From Spirochaetaceae bacterium (GTDB lineage: Bacteria; Spirochaetota; Spirochaetia; Treponematales; Breznakiellaceae), in the NCBI GenBank assembly GCA_031288215.1, contig JAITRV010000187.1:1-8998 (forward strand): a stretch of DNA of 8,998 bases, given 5' to 3'. Shown one piece after another: positions 1 through 4,868 of this stretch (position 1 is the stretch's first letter; the number at the start of each line of letters is the position of its first letter). A program made the translations under genes and the position numbers. Below the pieces are notes generated by a model. That model was not told the DNA's origin and did no database searches. It saw only the letters and a program-made list of their open reading frames with translations.

Positions 1-10
1 AATCAAATTC

Positions 11-104
11 GCCATGGGGAGCTGGAACCGTCCGGCTGAGAGCAAGCAGAATGGAGCTTGGTACCCTTGAACCTGATCCGGATAATGCCGGCGGAGGGAA
101 ATCA
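11..104 (+). promoter_or_regulatory. TPP (THI-box) riboswitch aptamer
   Basis: The leader carries the hallmark TPP-aptamer blocks: GGGG at 16-19, CTGAGA at 36-41, ACCCTTGAACCTGATC around 63-78, GATAATGCC at 81-89 and GGCGGAGGGAA at 90-100. Helices can be drawn by hand. GCTGGA (21-26) pairs with TCCGGC (31-36) across an ACCG loop. CAAGC (43-47) pairs with GCTTG (56-60) as the variable arm. CCGG (78-81) pairs with CCGG (88-91) across ATAATG. GGG (16-19) can pair with CCC (64-66). The usual GCGTAGGGAA reads GCGGAGGGAA here, and the closing P1 helix is weak. The aptamer senses thiamine pyrophosphate and normally turns genes off when TPP is abundant. It sits directly upstream of a terminator and a thiamine-type transport operon, which fits. 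The identification is close to certain; the exact ends are approximate. Confidence 0.97.
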
Positions 105-115
105 AAACGGACGTC

Positions 116-149
116 AATCCGCCGGGGTTTCCCGGGCGGATTTTTTTTT
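116..149 (+). terminator. Riboswitch-controlled intrinsic terminator
   Basis: AATCCGCC (116-123) pairs with GGCGGATT (135-142). The stem continues with GGG/CCC (125-127 with 131-133) around a TTT loop, with one G-G mismatch. Nine T residues follow at 141-149. This is a textbook Rho-independent terminator placed 12 nt after the TPP aptamer and about 30 nt before the first start codon. Its 5' arm is also complementary to aptamer bases 88-95, so terminator and antiterminator are mutually exclusive. High TPP should favour termination. Confidence 0.93.
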
Positions 150-165
150 CGATTCCGTTTTTGAC

Positions 166-172
166 GAAGGAG
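166..172 (+). promoter_or_regulatory. Ribosome binding site fixing the first start codon
   Basis: GAAGGAG lies 6 nt before the ATG at 179. It rules out the in-frame ATG at 173, which abuts it, and the TTG at 161, which precedes it. It is downstream of the terminator poly-T tract, so the riboswitch acts on transcription and not by hiding this site. Confidence 0.8.
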
Positions 173-178
173 ATGTAT

Positions 179-490
179 ATGGAACAAACGAAACAGCCGG
201 AGGCAAGCCTGGCGATCCAGGTCCTGCCCAAGGCAGCCGGCGGGGACGAGGTGCTCCGCATCGTGGACGCGGTGATTGCCTACCTGAAAAGTACGGGCCT
301 CCCGGTCTTTGTGGGGCCCTTCGAGACCGCGGTGGAAGGGGACTTCGACCGGCTCTGGGAGATTGCCGGGGAATGCCAGCGGATCTGCCTGCGGGAGGGG
401 GCCGAGTCCGTATCCGCCGCTATCAAGACGGCCTACAAGCCCCAGGGCGGGGTGTGGTCCATCGAGAAGAAGGTTGCCCATCATGGCTAG
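179..490 (+). CDS. MTH1187/YkoF-type thiamine-binding protein
   Basis: A 103-residue soluble protein with no signal peptide. It matches the small Thiamine_BP family (Pfam PF01910; MTH1187-like) in length and pattern: an opening beta strand (ASLAIQVLP, 9-17), an amphipathic helix (DEVLRIVDAVIAYLKSTG, 23-40), then the hallmark GPFETAVEGDFD segment (46-57) and a second helix, ending with a SAAIKTAYKP strand region. The related B. subtilis YkoF contains two such domains and binds thiamine or HMP. This gene encodes only one, so the protein would need to oligomerise. It is the first gene after the TPP riboswitch and its stop overlaps the next start by 8 nt (483-490), so it is translated together with the permease. 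Its exact role is unproven: a cytoplasmic thiamine or pyrimidine carrier or sensor for the importer is likely. The start at 179 was chosen from its ribosome binding site. Confidence 0.88.
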   Translation: MEQTKQPEASLAIQVLPKAAGGDEVLRIVDAVIAYLKSTGLPVFVGPFETAVEGDFDRLWEIAGECQRICLREGAESVSAAIKTAYKPQGGVWSIEKKVAHHG

Positions 491-1265
491 AAGCCTGGCG
501 CGCTTGTGGCCGTCCTGGGCGGCCATAGGCGTCCTGATCCTGGTCTGGCAGGCTGCCTTCTCCGCGGGGCTCCTTCCCCCCTATATGCTGCCGGGCCCCT
601 TCCGGGTGGCGGCGGCCTTTGTCCGGGATTTCCCCCTCCTCATGGGGCACCTGGGCCGCACCCTTTTCGAGGCCCTCTCGGGGCTGCTCCTCTCGGTGGC
701 CGCGGCCCTGCTGCTGGCCACCCTCATGGACGCCAGCCGCTTCCTGAAACGCGCGGTGAGCCCGGTGCTGCTGTTGACCCAGACCATCCCGGTCATTGCC
801 CTGGCCCCCCTGCTGGTCCTCTGGATGGGGTACGGCGCGGCCCCCAAGGTGACGCTGGTCTTTCTGACCTGCTTTTTCCCCCTGACCATCGGCCTTTTGG
901 GGGGCTTTGCCCAGGCGGATAGTGACGCCGTCCGGCTCCTCCAATCCATGGGGGCGAACCGCCTCCGGATATACCGGTATATCAAGCTGCCCGGGGCCCT
1001 GGGGGAATTTTTCTCCGGCCTCCGGATTGCCGGCGCCTATTCCGTGATCGGCGCGGTGATCGCCGAATGGCTCGGGGGCGAGGCGGGCCTGGGGGTCTAC
1101 ATGACCCGGGTACGGAAGTCCTATTCCTTTGACCGGATGTTCGCGGTGATCCTCCTGGTGGCGGTCCTCTCCCTGGCCCTGATGAAACTGGTGGGCATCT
1201 TGGAGGGGGCGCTTATGCCCTGGGAAAGGGCGCGTAACAAGGAGGGGTTACGAGTGAGGCGTTAG
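483..1265 (+). CDS. thiX: ThiX-like ABC importer permease
   Basis: A 260-residue integral membrane protein of the binding-protein-dependent transport family (BPD_transp_1), the usual length for SsuC/TauC/ThiX permeases. Hydrophobic segments begin around residues 11-29 and 62-81, with more at about 95-115, 122-143, 180-197 and 219-240. The cytoplasmic EAA coupling loop, which docks to the ATPase, is seen at about 150-171 (LLQSMGANRLRIYRYIKLP). It should form a homodimeric channel in the inner membrane. The ATG at 483 lies inside the end of the upstream gene, with AGAAGG 9 nt before it. ThiX is preferred over SsuC or TauC because of the TPP riboswitch and the ThiY-like partner. The last codons (about residues 253-260, KEGLRVRR) lie in a degenerate heptanucleotide repeat that also supplies the TAG stop, so the natural C-terminus may have been altered. 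Confidence 0.88.
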   Translation: MARSLARLWPSWAAIGVLILVWQAAFSAGLLPPYMLPGPFRVAAAFVRDFPLLMGHLGRTLFEALSGLLLSVAAALLLATLMDASRFLKRAVSPVLLLTQTIPVIALAPLLVLWMGYGAAPKVTLVFLTCFFPLTIGLLGGFAQADSDAVRLLQSMGANRLRIYRYIKLPGALGEFFSGLRIAGAYSVIGAVIAEWLGGEAGLGVYMTRVRKSYSFDRMFAVILLVAVLSLALMKLVGILEGALMPWERARNKEGLRVRR

Positions 1266-1296
1266 GAGTTGGGAGTTAGGAGTTGGGGAGTTGATA
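1244..1296 (+). repeat. Degenerate heptanucleotide tandem repeat across the thiX stop
   Basis: Successive 7-mers read GGGGTTA (1244), CGAGTGA (1251), GGCGTTA (1258), GGAGTTG (1265), GGAGTTA (1272), GGAGTTG (1279), followed by a slipped GGGAGTTG and GATA. The consensus is GGAGTTR. The best units lie between 1258 and 1290. The thiX stop TAG (1263-1265) is inside the array. The sequence looks unlike the surrounding codons and resembles short 7-bp tandem repeat families known from some bacterial genomes. Confidence 0.8.
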
Positions 1297-1301
1297 GGGA
1301 A

Positions 1302-1346
1302 GTATTGCGGTGTGTATTACACGGTATTACAGAGAGTATTACACGG
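1302..1346 (+). repeat. GTATTACAC repeat cluster upstream of thiY
   Basis: GTATTACACGG occurs at 1314-1324 and 1336-1346, GTATTACAGAG at 1324-1334, and a degenerate GTATTGCGG at 1302-1310. The start-to-start spacing is 12, 10 and 12 nt, about one helical turn. GTGTATTACAC (1312-1322) is also an imperfect dyad (GTGT and ACAC arms). The last copy contains the GGAG that serves as the thiY ribosome binding site. It could be a repeated operator or simply an expanded repeat; the sequence cannot decide. Confidence 0.7.
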
Positions 1347-1354
1347 AGTTTTAT

Positions 1355-2329
1355 ATGAAATATATGAAGAACATGGTTTTTGCGGGGGCGCTGCTGGGCG
1401 CGGCCCTTCTGGCGGGCTGCCGGGGGCGGGAACAGGGGGGCGGACAGATCCGGGTGGTTCCGGAGTGGACGCCGAACACCAACCATACGGGGCTGTATAC
1501 CGCCCTGGAAAAGGGCTATTTTGCCGAAGCGGGGCTGGAGGTGGAGATCCGCCAGCCGCCGGAGGACGGTGCCCTGGTGCTCCTGGCCGCGGGGGACGCC
1601 GAGTTCGCGGTGAGCGTCCAGGAATCCCTGGGGCCGGCCCTGGCCCAGGATCTGCCGGTTCAGGCGGTGGCGGCCATCATCAGCCATAACACCAGCGGCA
1701 TCATGTCCCTGGCCTCCGGCGGCATCAAGCGCCCCCGGGACCTGGCGGGGAGGCGCTTCGCCTCCTGGGAGACACCCCTGGTAACGGCGGTGATCCGGAA
1801 TATCGTCGAAGGGGACGGGGGGGATTTCTCCCAGGTCAGGATGATCCCCAACGCCGCCACGGACGCCTTTTCCGCCCTGGAAACCGACGTGGACGCCATC
1901 TGGATCTACTACGCCTGGGACGGCATCGCCGCGGAGATCCGCAACCTGGAGATCGGCTACCTGGACTTCGGGAAGATCAATCCGGTTTTCGACTTCTACA
2001 CCCCCATCCTGGTTACCAACCGGGACTATGCCGCGGACCATCCCGCGGAGGTAAAACAATTCCTCGCGGCCCTGAGCCGGGGCTACGGCTTTGCCATGGA
2101 AGCTCCCGCGGAGGCCGCCGAAATCCTCCTGAAGCACGCCCCGGAACTTGACCGGGAACTGGTCCTCCGCAGCCAGGAATACCTGGCCGGCCAATACCAG
2201 GCGGACGCCCCCCGGTGGGGGGAGATCGACGGCGGGCGCTGGGACCGCTTCTACGGCTGGATGTTTGAACAGGGCATCCTGGAACGGGATATCCGGGGGC
2301 AGGGCTTCACCAATGAGTACCTCCCCTAA
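1355..2329 (+). CDS. thiY: ThiY-like pyrimidine/thiamine substrate-binding lipoprotein
   Basis: A 324-residue exported binding protein of the NMT1/THI5-like family. The N-terminus has a short basic region, a hydrophobic stretch (8-19) and a lipobox LAGC with the acylated Cys at 22, so it should be membrane-anchored. The motif WTPNTNHTGLY (38-48), followed by an ALEKGYFAEAGLEVE segment, is the signature of ThiY proteins, which bind N-formyl-4-amino-5-aminomethyl-2-methylpyrimidine and feed HMP salvage. Aromatic-rich segments such as IWIYYAWDG (residues about 186-194) probably line the pocket. The start at 1355 has GGAG 6 nt upstream and gives a compact signal peptide; a GTG at 1310 would add repeat-encoded residues and spoil it. 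It lies 89 nt after thiX, and its end overlaps thiZ by 17 nt. HMP or thiamine as ligand remains possible, since no TenA or deformylase gene is in view. Confidence 0.9.
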   Translation: MKYMKNMVFAGALLGAALLAGCRGREQGGGQIRVVPEWTPNTNHTGLYTALEKGYFAEAGLEVEIRQPPEDGALVLLAAGDAEFAVSVQESLGPALAQDLPVQAVAAIISHNTSGIMSLASGGIKRPRDLAGRRFASWETPLVTAVIRNIVEGDGGDFSQVRMIPNAATDAFSALETDVDAIWIYYAWDGIAAEIRNLEIGYLDFGKINPVFDFYTPILVTNRDYAADHPAEVKQFLAALSRGYGFAMEAPAEAAEILLKHAPELDRELVLRSQEYLAGQYQADAPRWGEIDGGRWDRFYGWMFEQGILERDIRGQGFTNEYLP

Positions 2330-3179
2330 ACGAGCGGAGGCCGGCGGGGTCAGGGGAAGCCGCCCCGCTGTAGAAAACGGCCCTGCCAAAGAAAACGGCC
2401 CCGCCAAGGAAAACGGCCCTGCCAAGGAAAACGGCCCCGCCGTCGTCTTTTCCTGCCGGGGGATCACCAAGCGCTACGAGGGGCTCCCGGTGGTTCAGGA
2501 CATCAGCCTGGAACTGCCCCGGGGGGGCTTCATCTCCCTCCTGGGCCCCTCCGGGGTGGGCAAGACCACCCTGTTCAACGTCCTCGCCGGGGTGGACCGC
2601 CCCGACGGGGGCAGGGTGTTCCTCGACGGGGGGGACATCACCGGCATATCCGGCAGGGTAAGCTATATGCTCCAGAAGGACCTCCTCCTGGAGTACCGCA
2701 CCGTGCTGGACAACGTGATCCTCCCCCTGCTCATCCGGGGGACGCCCCGGCGGGAAGCCCGACGGCAGGCTTCGGCCCTCTTTCCCCCCTTCGGCCTGGA
2801 GGGCTGCGAGGCCAAATACCCCCGCCAGCTTTCCGGGGGGATGCGCCAGCGGGCCGCCCTCCTGCGGACCTGCATGACCGACAACGCCGTGATCCTCCTG
2901 GACGAACCCTTCTCCGCCCTGGACGCCATTACCCGAATCAGGATGCGGCAATGGTATCAGGGCATCGCCGGCGATCTGGGGCTTTCCACCCTCTTTATCA
3001 CCCACGACATGGACGAGGCGGTTACCCTCTCGGACCGGGTCTACATTTTGAAGGGCAAACCCGGCGAAATAACCCACACCATCGACATCCTTCCCCCCCG
3101 GCCCCGGAGCAGGGACTTCTCCACCTCGGCGGCCTTCTCCGCCGCGAAGAAGCGCATCCTGGAAGCCATCGACCTCTAG
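2313..3179 (+). CDS. thiZ: ThiZ-like ABC importer ATPase with repeat-encoded N-terminal extension
   Basis: A 288-residue ATP-binding subunit that should power the ThiX/ThiY importer at the cytoplasmic face. The Walker A is GPSGVGKTT (78-86), the Q-loop Gln is 121, the signature is LSGGM (173-177, Met in place of the usual Gln), the Walker B ends LLDEP with D197/E198, and the switch His is 231. All catalytic parts are present. The ABC domain begins at about residue 44. Residues 21-43 are four tandem ENGPA units joined by Lys, encoded by an 18-bp repeat. This makes it about 40 residues longer than typical NitT/TauT-class ATPases (around 250). ATG 2313 is the only credible start: no ATG, GTG or TTG in frame lies between it and the domain. 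It overlaps thiY by 17 nt, implying coupled translation. A palindromic terminator-like hairpin covers the stop. Confidence 0.9.
   Translation: MSTSPKRAEAGGVRGSRPAVENGPAKENGPAKENGPAKENGPAVVFSCRGITKRYEGLPVVQDISLELPRGGFISLLGPSGVGKTTLFNVLAGVDRPDGGRVFLDGGDITGISGRVSYMLQKDLLLEYRTVLDNVILPLLIRGTPRREARRQASALFPPFGLEGCEAKYPRQLSGGMRQRAALLRTCMTDNAVILLDEPFSALDAITRIRMRQWYQGIAGDLGLSTLFITHDMDEAVTLSDRVYILKGKPGEITHTIDILPPRPRSRDFSTSAAFSAAKKRILEAIDL
2373..2441 (+). repeat. 18-bp in-frame minisatellite encoding ENGPAK units
   Basis: Four copies start at 2373, 2391, 2409 and 2427; the last is 15 bp. Each reads GAAAACGGCCYYGCCAAR. Copies differ at only a few silent third positions, with CCT and CCC alternating at the proline codon. 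The period is a multiple of three, so gain or loss of copies keeps the thiZ frame open. The peptide is charged, Gly/Pro-containing and likely disordered. Confidence 0.95.
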
Positions 3180-3196
3180 GTGCCAGGCACCTTTTT
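3178..3196 (+). terminator. Palindromic terminator-like hairpin at the thiZ stop
   Basis: AGGTGC (3178-3183) pairs with GCACCT (3187-3192) around CAG, and T residues continue to 3196. The stem is short (6 bp) but perfect, and the TAG stop (3177-3179) overlaps its left arm. It is oriented for + strand transcripts and would end the thiamine operon before the convergent genes. The GTGCCAGGCAC core may instead be a dispersed palindromic repeat. Confidence 0.6.
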
Positions 3197-3201
3197 GAGA
3201 A

Positions 3202-3283
3202 GCAAATAGCAGGCAGCAGTTAGTTGGATCAAAAGTCCGCACTTTCTTCTGTCGCGTCCTGCTATTTGTTACCTGTTACTTGC
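3202..3283. repeat. Inverted pair of heptanucleotide arrays in the convergent spacer
   Basis: The left array reads GCAAATA, GCAGGCA, GCAGTTA, GTTGGAT (3202-3229). The right array reads GTCCTGC, TATTTGT, TACCTGT, TACTTGC (3256-3283), whose complement follows the same RCARRTA pattern. The arms include a perfect 11-bp inverted repeat: CAAATAGCAGG (3203-3213) and CCTGCTATTTG (3258-3268). A 26-nt spacer separates the arrays. The right array contains the stop codon of the - strand ATPase. Confidence 0.75.
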
Positions 3284-3994
3284 TAGTGCCTTGAGCAGGG
3301 CCCCTTCCAGGCCGGCGAGCGCGGGGGAGCCGTAGGTCCGGTCCTTCCGGGGGAGGCTGACGGTCTCGTCCAGGATGATGCCCCCCGGCGGCTGGGCCAG
3401 GACCAGGACCCGCTCCCCCAGGTAGAGGGCCTCCCGGGGATCGTGGGTGACCATCACGGCCCGGCGCTGCCGGCGGCGGAGGAGTTCGAGGAGCAGGTCC
3501 ATGAGTTCCAGCCGGAGGGGGATGTCCAGGGACTGGAAGGGCTCGTCCAGGAGGATCAGGGGGGCGCCGTAGGCGAAGGCCCGGGCCATGGAGACCCGCT
3601 GCTGCTGGCCGCCGGAGAGTTCCCCGGGATAGGCGCGGAGCTTGTCGTCCAGGGAAACCAGGCTGAGGAAATGGCGGGCCCGGCTTTCCGCTTCTTTCTT
3701 CCCCAGGGTACGGTTCAGGGGGAGGGTGACGTTTTCCAGAACCCGGTACCAGGGAAGCAGCCGCGGCTCCTGGAAAACGAAGGCCGCCGCCCCCGGAGGC
3801 CCCAGCAGCGGGGGCGCGGGGGGAGCGGGCAGGAGGCCCGCCATGAGACGGAGCAGCGTGGTCTTGCCGCAGCCCGAAGGGCCCAGGATCACCGTGGGGT
3901 TCTCCTCCCCCAGGGTCAGGGAGAGGTCCCGGAAAAGGGGTTTTTCGGTGAAGCCGAAACAGAGGCCCTGGAGGACGAGGGGGGAAAGGCTCAT
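3269..3994 (-). CDS. NitT/TauT-class ABC importer ATPase
   Basis: A 241-residue ATP-binding subunit of the SsuB/TauB/NrtD class. Walker A is GPSGCGKTT (38-46), the Q-loop Gln is 75 within FQEPRLLPW, the signature is LSGGQ (126-130), Walker B ends LILLDEP with D150/E151, and the switch His is 184. The FQEPRLLPW form is typical of the nitrate/sulfonate/taurine-type importers. A short Pro/Ala-rich stretch (about 56-68) replaces the longer insert often found after Walker A. It is the last gene of a - strand operon: its ATG overlaps the permease TGA as ATGA. The final codons and TAA stop lie in the heptanucleotide array, so the ASNR tail is repeat-derived. Substrate cannot be told from the ATPase. 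Confidence 0.9.
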   Translation of the reverse strand: MSLSPLVLQGLCFGFTEKPLFRDLSLTLGEENPTVILGPSGCGKTTLLRLMAGLLPAPPAPPLLGPPGAAAFVFQEPRLLPWYRVLENVTLPLNRTLGKKEAESRARHFLSLVSLDDKLRAYPGELSGGQQQRVSMARAFAYGAPLILLDEPFQSLDIPLRLELMDLLLELLRRRQRRAVMVTHDPREALYLGERVLVLAQPPGGIILDETVSLPRKDRTYGSPALAGLEGALLKALASNR

Positions 3995-4818
3995 CGCTTT
4001 TCCCCCCGGCCCCGCAAGAGTCCCCGGCCTCCCCGGTCCCGCCGCCGGTAGAGGGAAAGGGCGAGGCTCAGGAGGGCCTGGGAAAGGGCCGCGGCGGCAA
4101 CCGTGGCGGCGGTCCAGGCGAAAAGCTCGCCGGTTTCAAAGAGGGCCTTGGCCTGCTGCATCCCCGTGCCCAGGGCCCGCAGGGGCTGGACCAGGACCTC
4201 CGCGGCCACCACCACTTTCCAGCAGAGGGAAAGGGAACTCCGCAGCCCTCCCAGGATGAAGGGCATTACCGAGGGGATGTAGAGCCGTCTCAGGGTTTCC
4301 CCCGGACTGAGGCCGTAGACCCGGAAAAGTTCCCGCAGGCCGCCGTCCACCCGGCCCACCCCCTCCTGGGTATTGGCGGCCATCACCGGAAAAACCATGA
4401 GGAAGGCGGAAAACACCGTGGTCTGTTCCGGGCCGAGCCAGAGGAAAAGGATGAGGATCACCGCCATCACCGGGGTGGCGGCGATGACCGAAAAGAGGGG
4501 GGAGAGGAAGGCCCGGACCCGCCGGTCGATCCCCGCGGCGATCCCCGCCGCAACTCCCAGGGGCACGGAGATGAGGATCCCCCGGATCACCCGGAAGAAA
4601 CTCTCCCCCAGGGCCCGCAGGAACCGCTCCGTGCCCGCCAGGGCGATGAGCCGCCGCGCCACCGGCAGGGGGCCGGGGAGGAGGAGGGCGCTTCCCATCA
4701 TCCGGGCCGCGCCTTCCCAGAGGAGGAGGAGGGCGAGGATCCCCAAAAAGCCGAAGAGGGGGGACTCCCCCGCGCCCTGAGCCCCCCGGGGCTTCCGCTT
4801 TCCGCTTCCCGGCGTCAT
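3991..4818 (-). CDS. NitT/TauT-class ABC importer permease
   Basis: A 275-residue inner-membrane permease of the SsuC/TauC type. The N-terminus is basic and Gly/Pro-rich (1-20), followed by a first membrane helix at about 21-36. Further hydrophobic stretches lie near 80-96, 104-128, 136-149, 183-210 and 234-256. The EAA loop is at about 161-182 (LRELFRVYGLSPGETLRRLYIP). The tail is strongly basic. ATG 4818 was chosen because it is the first ATG and gives a normal length, but its ribosome binding site (GGCGGG, 3 nt away) is poor. A TTG at 4842 would add 8 residues. The gene lies 44 nt after the binding-protein gene and overlaps the ATPase start by 4 nt (ATGA), so permease and ATPase are made together. 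Confidence 0.87.
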   Translation of the reverse strand: MTPGSGKRKPRGAQGAGESPLFGFLGILALLLLWEGAARMMGSALLLPGPLPVARRLIALAGTERFLRALGESFFRVIRGILISVPLGVAAGIAAGIDRRVRAFLSPLFSVIAATPVMAVILILFLWLGPEQTTVFSAFLMVFPVMAANTQEGVGRVDGGLRELFRVYGLSPGETLRRLYIPSVMPFILGGLRSSLSLCWKVVVAAEVLVQPLRALGTGMQQAKALFETGELFAWTAATVAAAALSQALLSLALSLYRRRDRGGRGLLRGRGEKR

Positions 4819-4839
4819 GTTCCCGCCGACAGCATCCTT

Positions 4840-4868
4840 CAAGCCTCGGTTTCCCTCAAGCCTCAGTT
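4840..4868. repeat. Short direct duplication between binding-protein and permease genes
   Basis: CAAGCCTCRGTT occurs at 4840-4851 and again at 4857-4868, period 17, with one mismatch. One copy holds the TGA stop of the binding-protein gene (4863-4865). The other holds a possible TTG start for the permease. It looks like a small local duplication. Confidence 0.6.

Noticed and set aside
2373..2441. CRISPR-like or other spaced repeat
   Set aside because: The 18-bp copies are directly adjacent with no spacers and lie in frame inside a coding region.
1262..2470. Long open frame on the - strand opposite thiY and the start of thiZ
   Set aside because: Its translation is low-complexity and Pro/Gly/Asp-rich, it includes the complement of the 18-bp repeat, and the + strand genes have clear family motifs. 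It is a by-product of GC-rich codon use.
2307..3242. Long - strand frame opposite thiZ
   Set aside because: Anti-sense shadow of an ABC ATPase; no start signal or domain.
4818..4842. TTG start at 4842 for the permease
   Set aside because: GAGG is only 1 nt from the TTG and the added residues lie in a local duplication; the ATG at 4818 is preferred, though not firmly.
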